Notes: generated by a model from the sequence alone, not told the origin. Counted from the first letter of the stretch, positions 52,846 to 62,139 are shown. The stretch is 64,000 bases of DNA from JAKZVK01 sp965248255 (GCA_965248255.1 CBDFIW010000003.1:2530252-2594251), one strand, 5' to 3'. Made by a program: numbers and translations.

Positions 52846-53340
52846 TCAAGGACCTCCGCCCTCTCCGTTCACGGGACAAGATGTCTCGAAGTACTTCGGC
52901 ACGGCAAAGCCAATCGTCGTGCCGTCGGCCGTCACGATCCGGTTGTCGTCGGTGATCGTGAGACGGGGCCAGCTTGTGTACTCGGCGAACTCCGCGTGCT
53001 CGGCAACGGGCAACGTTACTTCCCCCGAGCAGAGCTGACCATCCATGGAGATCGAAAAGGCGCATTGCCAAGTGGTGGCAAACCGGGAATCAGGGGGTTG
53101 AAACGTATTCGACAAGTATGTGATGACATCGGCGAGTCGTGTGCGAAAGACGTGCGCGCTACCGGCAACGTAGCTTGCTCCAGGAGACTTCAGCAGTCGA
53201 GCCGGCACGGCTGTGGCAAACCGCTCACAGTAACGGAGCATACTATCGTACGCAGGGTCGTGCAGGTCTACGCTGTTTCGCCTACACGCTACCAACGCCA
53301 CAGCCGCTAGCAGTACCGGTGCAAATCGTTTGGCGGTCAG
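52846..53340 (-). CDS. Putative lipoprotein inserted between terminase subunits (moron candidate)
   Basis: 164 residues if translation starts at CTG 53340, overlapping the small-terminase stop as CTGA and preceded by GGAGGGAGGAG. This start yields a textbook lipoprotein signal: TAKRFAPVLLAAVALVAC with lipobox LVAC. Starting at the first ATG-frame alternative (53301) would remove it. The mature part has four further Cys (RYCERF, WQCAF, QLCSG, SCPVN), likely two disulfides, and ends NGEGGGP. No family recognised. A surface lipoprotein between packaging genes is out of place and suggests a lysogenic-conversion gene, for example for superinfection exclusion; this is inference. Confidence 0.55.
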   Translation of the reverse strand: MTAKRFAPVLLAAVALVACRRNSVDLHDPAYDSMLRYCERFATAVPARLLKSPGASYVAGSAHVFRTRLADVITYLSNTFQPPDSRFATTWQCAFSISMDGQLCSGEVTLPVAEHAEFAEYTSWPRLTITDDNRIVTADGTTIGFAVPKYFETSCPVNGEGGGP

Positions 53341-53897
53341 AAGTCTCCTCCCTCCTCCACACTCTCCGCGCTCTCCGGCGTCACCTGGATCACCTTCTCC
53401 TTCATCGCCTCCATGACCTCCTCCGCCAGCGCCCGCACCTGCTCCGGCCTCAGATCGAGCGGCGCCGTCTCGCCCTTCGCCCCCCGCTCGTCCTCCCGCC
53501 AGCCCCGCCGCGCCTTCAGCCAGAAGATCGCCGCCGCCACGCTCGCTCCCTTCCGCTTCCCCGTCACCGGGTCCACCACGCCCACCGCCATGTCAAAGAG
53601 CGATTGCGCCACCTCCGCGTCCGCATCAAGTGCCCGCGCCCGCGCCTTCCTCAACTCGGGATACGTCCCGATCCAGCGATCCAAGGTCTTCTGCTCTATG
53701 CCCAGAATCTCGGCTACCTGGTCGGCTTTGTAACCGGCCAGGAACGCCCGGTACACGATCCCCGGATGGAGAACCGGGTTGAAGACCTGGATCCTCCGCT
53801 CCCCATCGACCCGCTCCCGCGTGGCCCCAGGATCGCGTATCAACTGCGGCTGCTTTTTTTCATTTTTCGCTTTTTTCAGGATAAGGGTTTTTGACAT
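53337..53897 (-). CDS. Terminase small subunit-like HTH protein
   Basis: 186 residues from ATG 53897 (MSKTLILKKAKNEKKQ); a frame from 54143 adds residues without protein character. The centre has an HTH, FLAGYKADQVAEILGIEQ followed by KTLDRWIGTYPELRKARARA, then SLFDMAVGVVDPVTGKRKGASVAAAIFWLKARRGWRE, the pattern of phage small terminases that recognise the packaging site and recruit the ATPase. The C-terminus is acidic (SAESVEEGGDF). It is first in the phage gene order and coupled (CTGA) to the lipoprotein gene. Confidence 0.72.
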   Translation of the reverse strand: MSKTLILKKAKNEKKQPQLIRDPGATRERVDGERRIQVFNPVLHPGIVYRAFLAGYKADQVAEILGIEQKTLDRWIGTYPELRKARARALDADAEVAQSLFDMAVGVVDPVTGKRKGASVAAAIFWLKARRGWREDERGAKGETAPLDLRPEQVRALAEEVMEAMKEKVIQVTPESAESVEEGGDF

Positions 53898-54003
53898 CAC
53901 AGCGTCCACGCGGATAAGGCATACCAGACAAGACCGAGGGACCCGCAAGCGAATCCGGCCCCCCGCCCCCCGTAGGCTTTGACCCACCCCCCCTGCCCGA
54001 AAA

Positions 54004-54036
54004 TGCGCGATAACAGAAATTATCGCGCACTTTTTT
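54004..54036 (+). terminator. Strong rho-independent terminator
   Basis: Perfect 10-bp stem TGCGCGATAA/TTATCGCGCA (54004-54013, 54020-54029), loop CAGAAA, followed by C and six T. On the other strand four T follow, so it may work both ways. It separates the prophage remnant from the IS1380 remnant. Confidence 0.85.
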
Positions 54037-54212
54037 AGGCCGCTCCCCTGGCTCGTGGGGAACACACAGCACGTACGTTGCGGGCCATCGGCGGGCGCTG
54101 CCATGGTCCCCAAGGAGGAGCGGAGCTGACGCGGCGTAGGCAAGGGCGGGAGACAGGGCGGGCCTCAACGAGACCCCGCACCCAATGGGTGCACGATTGC
54201 TACGGTTCAGGC

Positions 54213-55794
54213 ATGGGTCTCAACAAGCAGTTGCGCAGCCCGGCCGAAGGCGAGTTCCTGTTTGCAATCGACCAGACGCCGCTCGAAGAAACGCTCACTT
54301 CGTTCGGCGGTCTGCCGCTGTTTGTGCGTGCCGCCCGCAGCCTCGGTGTCGCGGCGAGCGTGCAGCGCAACCTGCCGCTCAAGCAACGTCGCCGCGGGCT
54401 CGATGAAGCCTCCTACATCGAAAGTTTCTTGGTGCTCAACGCCCTAGCAGTCCGTGGCAAAACCGAGAGCCGTGTGAATCGCAATGTAGGGGCACGGCAT
54501 GCCGTGCCCGCCTGCTCGACCTACCGCAACATGTGGGTGTGTCGTACGCTCGTCACGAGAAGCCTAGCTTTCACCACGGGCTGCTAGGCGGCGAGTGCCT
54601 CGACGACTTCGACGTGTTACGCGAGGACCTCGGGATGGCCGAGATGCTCGGCTACGAGCCGCCTTCGCCCGAAGCCGCGCGCAAGTTCCTGTATCAATTT
54701 CACGACGACGAAAAGATCCTCGCCGCACAACAACAACAGCTGGACTGGGCCCGCGCCAGCATCATCCCCGGCGAAAGCGACGCCCTCGTCGGACTGGCCG
54801 CCGTCAACCGCGATGTGGTTGGCGAACTCGGGGTGCGCTGCGCCGATCAGAAAATCGCCACGGTCGATGTCGACGCGACGATCATCGAATCGCACAAGCG
54901 CCAAGCGCAGCCGACCTACCAAGGCGCCGCCGGCTACCAGCCGCTGTTGGCGCTGTGGGCCGAACTCGACCTGGTCGTCGCCGATCAGTTCCGCGACGGC
55001 AACACGCCGGCGATTCAAGAGCCGTTGGTCGTCGCGCAGCGGGCGTTTGAAGCCTTGCCCGCCACGGTCAATGAGTATTATTTTCGCGGCGACACCGCCT
55101 GCTATGAGAAGGGTCTCCTCGATTGGTTGCGGGATCACAACCGATCCGCGGGTCCGCAAGGCACCATCGGGTTCGCCGTGAGTGCGCCCATGACGGCACC
55201 GTTGAAAGCGGAGATTTTGGAACTCGACGAAAGCGTTTGGAAGCCCTATCGCGACGATGCGGAGGCGCTGTTGCAATGCGCGGTGGTGCCCTACTATCCC
55301 GAAGAAAAGGGGGCCGACCCCTACCGCGAGCCGCTGCGCTACGTGGCGATTCGGGTGTCGAAAAAACAGGGAGAGTTATTCGCCGACGGAGAGAAGGCCC
55401 GCTACTTCGCTGTGGCGACGAATCTGTGGGACTGGGAGCCGAAGCGCTTACTCGAATGGCATCGCGAGAAGGCCGGTTCGATCGAAGCGTTGCACGATGT
55501 GTTGAAGAACGAGTTGGCGGCGGGCGTGTTGCCCTGCGGACGCTTCGGCGCCAACGCGGCTTGGCTGCGGCTGAGCGCGCTGACGCACAACGTGCTGACG
55601 GCGATGAAGCGGCTAGCGCTGCCGCCGGAGTTGCTGCGGGCACGGCCGAAGCGGTTACGTTTTCTGGTGTTCGTGCAGCCGGGGCGGTTCGTGCGGCACG
55701 CGCGACAGCTGACGCTGCGGCTGATGCGAGCCTGGCGGCGTTTTCGAACTGGTCTTGGGCGTTCGAGCAACTGCCGTTGGCGGCCCCGAGTTGA
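54213..55794 (+). pseudogene. IS1380-family transposase interrupted by a MITE and a second frameshift
   Basis: Starts at ATG 54213 (MGLNKQLRSPAEGEFLFAID). The frame runs to SFLVLNAL, is broken by the insertion at 54448-54587, and resumes with GGECLDDFDVLREDLGM. Further on it has DALVGLAAVNRDV, IATVDVDATIIESHKRQAQ (first Asp), NEYYFRGDTACYEKGLLDWL (second Asp), KAGSIEALHDVLKNELAAGV (Glu) and RPKRLRFLVFVQPGRFVRHAR. Near 55728 another one-base shift is needed to reach the natural end AAFSNWSWAFEQLPLAAPS at TGA 55792-55794. It belongs to another IS1380 subgroup than the transposase at 46 kb. Inactive. Confidence 0.85.
54444..54587. mobile_element. 136-bp MITE with CTAG target duplication
   Basis: The element (54448-54583) is flanked by CTAG at 54444-54447 and 54584-54587. 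Its ends are inverted repeats CAGTCCGTGGCAAAA and, reverse complemented, CAGCCCGTGGTGAAA. The middle holds the palindrome GGGCACGGCATGCCGTGCCC. Removing 140 bp (element plus one CTAG) rejoins the two transposase frames exactly. It codes for nothing and must be moved by a transposase elsewhere. Confidence 0.85.
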
Positions 55795-55965
55795 CGGGGG
55801 CAGGGTCCGGAGTGATCACGAAGGCTGCTGGTGGTCGGGCGGAGCTGTGCCTGGCTGGGCCCCGCATTTCCCAGAACCCGCATCCCGTCGCCGCGACTCC
55901 GCCTCGACGGCCCTCCCAAAAAACCTCACGCCACTTTCGCGCCTCCCGCCAACGCCCCCGCATTC
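55795..55965. other. Downstream end region of the IS1380 remnant
   Basis: No gene seen; the right inverted repeat of the IS was not identified. Confidence 0.4.
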
Positions 55966-56241
55966 TTACGGACGGATTACGGGCCGTGCTCGTCGAGCAG
56001 TTCGTTGAGCTGGCGGTAGAAGGGGTGCGCTGCGGTCTTGGGCATGTTGACCGAAGCCACCCAAAGATCTTTCTGCCGCTGTCGTCGCCCTCGTCGTCCC
56101 ATGGCCATAAAACAATTGTCCCATGAAATGTACTTTTGCCACGGACTGATAGACGACGGTGGCTCTCGAAACTTGCATCCGCTCGGCGGCTTGGTCGGGG
56201 GTTACGCACTCAGTCTGGATATCGTTTTTTGCCGGGGTCAT
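55966..56241 (-). CDS. Small ORF with partial excisionase-like HTH
   Basis: 91 residues. VTPDQAAERMQVSRATV near residue 13 is the first two helices of an HTH_17/MerR-like domain (T-P-x-Q-A-A-E-x-L-x-V-S-R-x-T-V), but the recognition part that should follow (YRWL..G) is replaced by VYQSVAKVHFMGQLF and an Ala/Arg-rich tail. Possibly the truncated excisionase partner of the truncated recombinase encoded divergently 150 bp away. Confidence 0.4.
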   Translation of the reverse strand: MTPAKNDIQTECVTPDQAAERMQVSRATVVYQSVAKVHFMGQLFYGHGTTRATTAAERSLGGFGQHAQDRSAPLLPPAQRTARRARPVIRP

Positions 56242-56391
56242 GACCTTATCATCCTACAACATTTCCGCCCAGTAATGTTTTGGAACCGCACCCTTTTGAG
56301 TAGCGATAAAGATGCGATTTGGCTTGATTTCTGTATAGCGATAAGGGTATGTTATCGTGAGTCAGGCGATGCTCAGAAAGGCCCCTCACCG

Positions 56392-56727
56392 ATGCCCCAG
56401 ACGAAACCGAGCCAAGCTCTTGTCAAGACCGAGCCCAAGGACCTCACGCGCTCGGCGCGCAGCTTCCTCGCCGCCGCGAAATCCCCCAACACCATCCGCG
56501 CCTACCAAGCTGACTGGCGCCACTTCGAGGGGTGGGCCAGCGACCATGATCGAGACGCGCTGGCGGCAACGCCTGCCACGGTCGTCGCCTACCTGACGGA
56601 TCTCTCGGACGTCGCCAAGGTGTCGACGCTGGAACGCCGCATGGCCGCGATCAGCCAAGCCCACCAAATAGCCGGCTCCGAATCCCCCCCCCTCTCCGCC
56701 AAATCTTGCCCTTTTATTTTCAATTAG
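56392..56727 (+). pseudogene. Tyrosine recombinase, N-terminal domain only
   Basis: 111 residues from ATG 56392. LTRSARSFLAAAKSPNTIRAYQADWRHFEGWA region and AATPATVVAYLTDLSDVAKVSTLERRMAAISQAHQ are the core-binding domain of an integrase of the kind that continues with ...GYESPT..A and the catalytic half. Here it breaks after ESPPLSA and ends with KSCPFIFN. No catalytic residues. It is the third recombinase in this window reduced to a fragment. Confidence 0.72.
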
Positions 56728-57374
56728 TTATAGACCAGTCGAAGAGTTTTGTATCGCTAATGTATCGAAGTTTCTCGGCTATCCGGTCCTGCCGACGATT
56801 GTGAGACGTGGTCGTGCACGCTGTGCATGAGCTGGAAGATACGTTCCTCTCGGGCCAGATTGGGAGCGACCGCGGTCTCTGAGTGGCTCCTCCGCCTAGA
56901 AACCTCCCTACACAACCATTGTTGTTCCGAGGGTCGCTCCCGCCCGGCCTGCCAAAGGATCAATGACAACACGGTGGGCGTACCAGCTGCGGTCCAAGGT
57001 TCTCGCCGCCGGTGGGACACGCAGGGGATGGTTTGAAATCAAGTGGTGCCATTCCAGGCTCCAATCGTCCGCTCGTTTCACCTTGCGGGGCTAGGTCGAG
57101 GCTGACCGACACAAAATACGAAACGCATCACGCAGATCCTCTTCGGAAGCAGCAGCGGTCCAGTGTGCCTCCCTTCTGAAGCGAAAAACGAGGCTCCACA
57201 GGACCATAGGTCGCTCAGAAGAGCACGCTATAGACCGAGCTTTGACATCCGCCTGCTGCCGGCCAACCACGCCGTTTTCGCCACAGCGGAAGCGAGTCGC
57301 CGCCGCCCCGGCGGGTCCAACCGGTCTCGTCCGACCGCCTCTGGTGAAACCCTAATCGCAACGGGGTTTCACCA
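56728..57374. other. Gene-poor spacer between mobile mosaic and antiporter region
   Basis: No frame shows family features. At 57343-57373 an inverted repeat GGTGAAACCC/GGGTTTCACC sits right after the DUF2490 stop and may stop transcription, though no T-run follows. Confidence 0.45.
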
Positions 57375-58157
57375 CTAGTCGTCGACCCTCCTGAATGGAG
57401 CAGTCGAGAAAAACCCGACTTGGAACGTATGGTTGTACTCGATTACCCGGCCGTTGCCTTGTTGCACTGTCTGTTGCAGGTAGCCGACCTCGAGATTGCC
57501 GAGCCCCGGTAACCGAAATCCCAAGGCGGCGTAGGCCCGGTTCTGATCGAAGATGTTGTTCCGCAAGCCAGCGCCGAAATTCAACATGAACTCGTTGTAT
57601 AGGCCGACGTAATATCTGTTGCGACCCTGGGCGTCTCGCGCAACCGGGATGACGGCCTTCAAAAAATAGCGGAAGCGATTGCGGAAGTCATAGCGGTCGA
57701 GCCTTCCCTCGCCGTTGTCGTCCGCCGTTTTGATTCCCACAAAACGCTGCTCGACGCGGTAGCGGTGGGTCAGGCCAACTTGACGCGCCTTGTGCTTGAC
57801 GATCAACTGTTGCCACAGGCGATGCTCGGGAGTCGTGAACGGCGCAGGGAAGTCGCCGTAGGGATGCGACTTGATAAAGGCGTACCCGGAGGAGGCCTGT
57901 AAGTTCTCGGTGAAGTCGTAGTTAACGCCGGGGCGGATCAGGACCTGTTGCCACTTTTGTCCAATTCCCTGCCTCCTCACTTGGCCGTCGAAGTGCAAGC
58001 CCCAGGGACTCTTATCGGTGAAACGATGATCACCGAAGTACATGTACCAACTGTGAGCATTCACGTCGGACAGGCGTTCCGAATCTTGGGGCAGCCCAAC
58101 CGTGGAGGCAATCAAGAGGATCAAGGGAGCTTTGAGGATGCCGGGGTGAAACTTCAT
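57375..58157 (-). CDS. DUF2490 outer-membrane beta-barrel-like protein
   Basis: 260 residues with a Sec signal (APLILLIASTVGLPQ). The remainder alternates hydrophobic and polar residues in about ten strands (HSWYMYFGDHRFTDKSPWGLH, NLQASSGYAFIKSHPYG, HRLWQQLIVKH, LTHRYRVEQRFVG, RYDFRNRFRYFLKAVIPV, YYVGLYNEFMLNFG), the DUF2490 pattern, and ends close to an aromatic strand (HTFQVGFFSTAPF). Probably a small outer-membrane channel or assembly factor. It follows the antiporter operon on the same strand after 146 bp without overlap, so it may be independently expressed. Confidence 0.82.
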   Translation of the reverse strand: MKFHPGILKAPLILLIASTVGLPQDSERLSDVNAHSWYMYFGDHRFTDKSPWGLHFDGQVRRQGIGQKWQQVLIRPGVNYDFTENLQASSGYAFIKSHPYGDFPAPFTTPEHRLWQQLIVKHKARQVGLTHRYRVEQRFVGIKTADDNGEGRLDRYDFRNRFRYFLKAVIPVARDAQGRNRYYVGLYNEFMLNFGAGLRNNIFDQNRAYAALGFRLPGLGNLEVGYLQQTVQQGNGRVIEYNHTFQVGFFSTAPFRRVDD

Positions 58158-58303
58158 CGTTACCTTGCTGTTGGCGCAGAATCGGTCGGAAAAGCTTCTA
58201 TGTGCTCGCTGAGAGCGTCGAGCTTGTGTCTGGTGGATGATCCCTCGGATCTTCAGACGGTCCAGTCGTTAAGCTCTACGGAAGCATCGTTTGAAAGAGT
58301 GGC

Positions 58304-59803
58304 TCACTCGAGTACAGCTATGTCAACCGAGACGGCGCCCGTCGTCTGCTCCAATAGATTCGTCACGCTGGCGTCGAGCAATTCCATTAGCGGCCCCGGA
58401 TACACGCCGACCACGAAAACCATGATGACCAGCGGAACGAGAGTGGCGGTTTCTCGGGGGCTCAGGTCAGGAAGGAGCGCGACCTTGCGGGGTGTCTCTC
58501 CAAGAACGACACGCTGCAGCATCCACAGCATATAGGCTGCCGCCAGGACGATCCCGCCCATGGCGAGTAGGACTCGGACAAAGCTGGTGTACGAGGTGCC
58601 AACCAGCACTAAGAATTCACCGATGAAGTTCGATGCCCCTGGTAACCCAAAGGAAGCGATTGAGAAGATCGATAGAAATACCACGAAACGGGGCATGGGT
58701 TTGTGAAGGCCGCCGTAGTCGGAGATCAAACGGCTGTGGGTCCGGTCGTACAACAGTCCAACCGCCAAGAACAGCGCGCCGGTGGTAATGCCGTGATTGA
58801 ACATCTGCAAGACGGCCCCCTGAATTCCTTGGCTGTTGAACGCGAAGATGCCCAGCGTGACGAAGCCCATGTGGGAGATGGAAGAGTAGGCGACCAGCTT
58901 CTTGAGATCCGACTGGGCGAGAGCAAGGCATCCGCCGTAAAGAATCGCTACGATTGAAAACCAGAGAACGACGGGGCCGAAGCGTGCAGAGGCGTCCGGC
59001 AAGATCGGAAGGCAGAAGCGCAGGAACCCGTAGCCTCCCATCTTCAGAAGCACACCCGCCAGAATCACACTGCCGGCCGTCGGCGCTTCTGAATGGGCGT
59101 CGGGAAGCCAGGAATGCAACGGGACCATCGGGAGCTTGACGGCAAAGGCCAGCAGAAACGCGAGAAAGATCCACCCCTGCGTCTCGGGTGAATAGCTCTG
59201 CTGCGCGAGATGCAGCATGTCAAAGGAATGTCCGCCCTGCAGGTACAGCCCGAGAATTCCGACGAGAAGGAGAAGGCTTCCCGTCAAGCTATAGAGGACA
59301 AACTTGATCCCGGCGGCAATGCGGTTCGGCCCGCCCCACAGGATGATCATGAAGTACATGGGAATCATCGTGACTTCCCACAACATGAAGAAGAGGAACA
59401 TGTCCAAGGCAGTGAAAACGACAATCATGGCGCCTTCGACGAGAAGGACCATTCCCATGAAGGCCTTGACCCTCGTATCAATTACCTTCCACGACGCTAA
59501 GACGCAGAGGGGCATAAGCAGCGTGGTAAGCAATACCAGCAGAATACTGATCCCGTCCACCCCGACCGCATATTCGATATTGAACGTCGTCATCCATTCC
59601 GACCGTTCGACGAACTGCATGCCTTTCTTCGACAAATCAAATCCTGACCAAAGCACGCACGTCAGTCCCAGATTGGTCAGGGTGCCAGCAAGCGCGACAC
59701 GCCTGACCCACTGGTCGTTGCGCATGAAGAGCAGCACCGCGATGGTGAGGAACGGGACGGCAATCATCCAGCTAATCAGGTGATCGGTAAGGATAGAGCT
59801 CAT
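58304..59803 (-). CDS. nuoM: NuoM-like proton-translocating membrane subunit
   Basis: 499 residues with about 14 membrane helices. Key segments: MLWEVTMIPMYFMIILWGG (the conserved Glu of TM5), GIKFVLYSLTGSLLLLVGILGLY (Lys of TM7), AVKLPMVPLHSWLPDAHSEAPTAGSVILAGVLLKMGGYG (the broken TM8 and central Lys), LVAYSSISHMGFVTLGIF and GLPGASNFIGEFLVLVG. This is the ND4/NuoM member of the antiporter family in complex I. Ribosome binding site GGAAGGT. Last gene of the operon with MrpC, MrpD and NuoL homologues, 49 bp after NuoL. Confidence 0.9.
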   Translation of the reverse strand: MSSILTDHLISWMIAVPFLTIAVLLFMRNDQWVRRVALAGTLTNLGLTCVLWSGFDLSKKGMQFVERSEWMTTFNIEYAVGVDGISILLVLLTTLLMPLCVLASWKVIDTRVKAFMGMVLLVEGAMIVVFTALDMFLFFMLWEVTMIPMYFMIILWGGPNRIAAGIKFVLYSLTGSLLLLVGILGLYLQGGHSFDMLHLAQQSYSPETQGWIFLAFLLAFAVKLPMVPLHSWLPDAHSEAPTAGSVILAGVLLKMGGYGFLRFCLPILPDASARFGPVVLWFSIVAILYGGCLALAQSDLKKLVAYSSISHMGFVTLGIFAFNSQGIQGAVLQMFNHGITTGALFLAVGLLYDRTHSRLISDYGGLHKPMPRFVVFLSIFSIASFGLPGASNFIGEFLVLVGTSYTSFVRVLLAMGGIVLAAAYMLWMLQRVVLGETPRKVALLPDLSPRETATLVPLVIMVFVVGVYPGPLMELLDASVTNLLEQTTGAVSVDIAVLE

Positions 59804-59852
59804 AAGAAATACCTTCCCGGGCCAAAGCGTGGCGAGCTTGCGTCATACGTTC

Positions 59853-62111
59853 TCATAGCAGGAACCAATAGGACAGTGCGATAGCCAGGACCAACCAACA
59901 AACGGCCAACAAGAGATGATGCTGCAATGTGCGCGGCTCGATCCTTTGCAATGCCTGACCCGTTTCGTCAGCAAGCCGTCCGAGGCCTTCGATAGCTTCA
60001 TCGGTTCCATGCCGATCAACGACTCTCCACAACCATGCGGAAAAACGTAACGAGGACGTAGCGCTTCCTTGAACGATGCGTTCGACGCCGTGCGCTTCAA
60101 TCGTCCCGCGCAACCAACGGGAGAGAACGATGACCAGGCTCGCTACACCCGCGATCGCGCGGTCGATGACGCGTGTCTCGACCGTGCTCCGGATCCACCG
60201 TGCGAACCACACTGCCAAGGGGCCAACTGCGTGAACGGCGCCATCAATCCCCTTTTCAGTGGTGCCCCGGATCCCCCGCGCGAACGAAAGAGCGAGGAAT
60301 CCAACTCCTTGGACGACGGCATTGATTCCTTTGAGGTCGACGACTCGCCAGAGCCAATTCACGAGACGGAGTAGGGGTCGGACGATGTAGGCGTCATAAA
60401 TCTCGTCGAAGTAGAGCCTATGGAGGAGGGCAACATACACCGTCTTCATCCACTCCGACCGGGCAAGTGCAGAAAGCCCGGAGCTCCCGTGGAGAAGATA
60501 GCCGACAGCCCACCCGCCGACGGCTGCCGTAAGTGGCACAAGAAGCCACGGTGAGAAAAGGCTTGCTTGCGCAGTGCCGCCGGAGCCGAGCCGCGCGACC
60601 CCCAGGGCCGGAGCTAAGAACCCAGCAAGCCAGGACCATAGCAGCATTAGGAGAGCACCTCCACCGACTCCCCCTAGCACCAGCCCGGGCACATGCGCCC
60701 CTGACAGCAAGCGCGGATGGATGGTGAGCGGCGTGCGCGTCTGGGCGTCTCGAACTGAGAACCGCTGTTGGAATAGAGAGACCACGCCTCGGAATACGTA
60801 GATGGCCGTGAAGAACACTGTTGCCAGGCCTATGAACCAGAAGGCGGCCTTGGCAGACGGCAGGTCGTGGGCGGTCCACAGTCGTTCGTATGGGCCCGCA
60901 AAGAGAATCAGTGGCGGGATGCACGCTAGCAACAAGGCACCCAGGGACAGGGGTGACGCCAGGCGTAGGGGATGGGGGCCCGACGCGGCATGGCTTTCGT
61001 CGTGTCCGTGCGTGGCAACGTTGTGGAGTGCGCTCCCCGTGGAAAGAAAGAGGAAGCCCTTCAGGAAACCGTGCGCCAACAGGTGGAAGACAGCCGCAGT
61101 GAATGCCCCGACGCCGCAGGCGAAGATCATAAAGCCAATCTGGCTGATGGTTGAGTAGGCCAGAAGCTTCTTGATATCCGTCTGGGTGAGCGAGACAAGG
61201 GCCCCGTAGAGCGCTGTCGTTCCGCCGACGACCGCAATGACGGTCATCGTCGATGGGGCAAGCACTAACAGGGGGCTGAACCGAACCAGCAGAAAAGGAC
61301 CGGCGTTCACCATCGTGGCGGCATGGATCAGGGCCGAAACTGGTGTCGGAGCTTCCATTGCGAACGGCAGCCAGATGTGGAGCGGAACTTGCGCAGACTT
61401 CCCCACACAGCCAATGAAGAGAAGGGTCGTAATCAGCGTATTGGCTCCGACCTTCCACTCCGAGCCCAGCCAACCCAGGAGGTTGATGCTCTGTCCACTG
61501 ATACTCGGGGCGGCCGCCAGAATCTGCTGAATATCAAGGGTCCCATACGTGGCAAACGTCACCACCACTCCGAACCCGAAGCCGAGATCCGCCACAGCGT
61601 TGGTCAAGAAGGCCTTCGTCGCTGCTCTGCCCGCTGCGTTTCGCTCGGCCCAATGAGAAATCAGCAAATAGGAGCAGATCCCCATGATCTCCCAAAGCAT
61701 GAACGTCATCAGCAGGCTGTTGCTCATGACGAGCGTCACCATGGCGAAAGTGAACAGTGTCGTAACGGCAAAGAAGCGCCGGTAACGCGGATCCCCGATC
61801 ATGTACCGCGATGAATAGACGTGTACGACAAAACTCACACCAGTAACCAGGAGGAGCAATAAGACCGTAAGCTGGTCTATGTACAGGCTCAGGTCAACGA
61901 CGAGGCTTCCTACTTGGATCAGTCGATAGAGCGAGACCGAGATCGGCCCGCCGATCGATACGCTGACCAGTGCCGCTACCGAGAGGGCGAACGACAGTCC
62001 AACCGCGGGAACCCCAATCCGATGACTTGTCTCAGCGAATACCCGCCCGCTCAGGGCCAGGGTCAGAAACGCCGTCAATGGCAGCAGTGGAATGAGTATG
62101 AAGATCGACAT
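59853..62111 (-). CDS. nuoL: NuoL/MrpA-like antiporter subunit with repeated C-terminal extension
   Basis: 752 residues from ATG 62111 (MSIFILIPLLPLTAFLTLAL); the frame from 62192 adds only a Cys/Arg-rich leader without support. The core is typical: MLWEIMGICSYLLISHWAER (Glu), AFLTNAVADLGFGFGVV (Lys), KSAQVPLHIWLPFAMEAPTPVSALIHAATMVNAGPFLL (broken helix and His), LLAYSTISQIGFMIFACG. After the last common helix with YFDEIYDAYIVRPLLRL (about 570) comes an unusual region, about 578-720, of five related 26-28 residue units, each with W-L/I-R-x-T/V-x-E/D...I-D/E-x-x-V/I-x-G (for example RWIRSTVETRVIDRAIAGV), before a final hydrophobic helix (LLLAVCWLVLAIALSYWFLL). The units look like amphipathic helices lying along the membrane. 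Confidence 0.88.
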   Translation of the reverse strand: MSIFILIPLLPLTAFLTLALSGRVFAETSHRIGVPAVGLSFALSVAALVSVSIGGPISVSLYRLIQVGSLVVDLSLYIDQLTVLLLLLVTGVSFVVHVYSSRYMIGDPRYRRFFAVTTLFTFAMVTLVMSNSLLMTFMLWEIMGICSYLLISHWAERNAAGRAATKAFLTNAVADLGFGFGVVVTFATYGTLDIQQILAAAPSISGQSINLLGWLGSEWKVGANTLITTLLFIGCVGKSAQVPLHIWLPFAMEAPTPVSALIHAATMVNAGPFLLVRFSPLLVLAPSTMTVIAVVGGTTALYGALVSLTQTDIKKLLAYSTISQIGFMIFACGVGAFTAAVFHLLAHGFLKGFLFLSTGSALHNVATHGHDESHAASGPHPLRLASPLSLGALLLACIPPLILFAGPYERLWTAHDLPSAKAAFWFIGLATVFFTAIYVFRGVVSLFQQRFSVRDAQTRTPLTIHPRLLSGAHVPGLVLGGVGGGALLMLLWSWLAGFLAPALGVARLGSGGTAQASLFSPWLLVPLTAAVGGWAVGYLLHGSSGLSALARSEWMKTVYVALLHRLYFDEIYDAYIVRPLLRLVNWLWRVVDLKGINAVVQGVGFLALSFARGIRGTTEKGIDGAVHAVGPLAVWFARWIRSTVETRVIDRAIAGVASLVIVLSRWLRGTIEAHGVERIVQGSATSSLRFSAWLWRVVDRHGTDEAIEGLGRLADETGQALQRIEPRTLQHHLLLAVCWLVLAIALSYWFLL

Positions 62112-62139
62112 CCTGTAAATGTGTCTCGTTATTCCCTGT

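Noticed and set aside
56757..57020. 87-residue minus-strand ORF
   Set aside because: No motif or plausible ribosome binding site, and no similarity to known families recognised.
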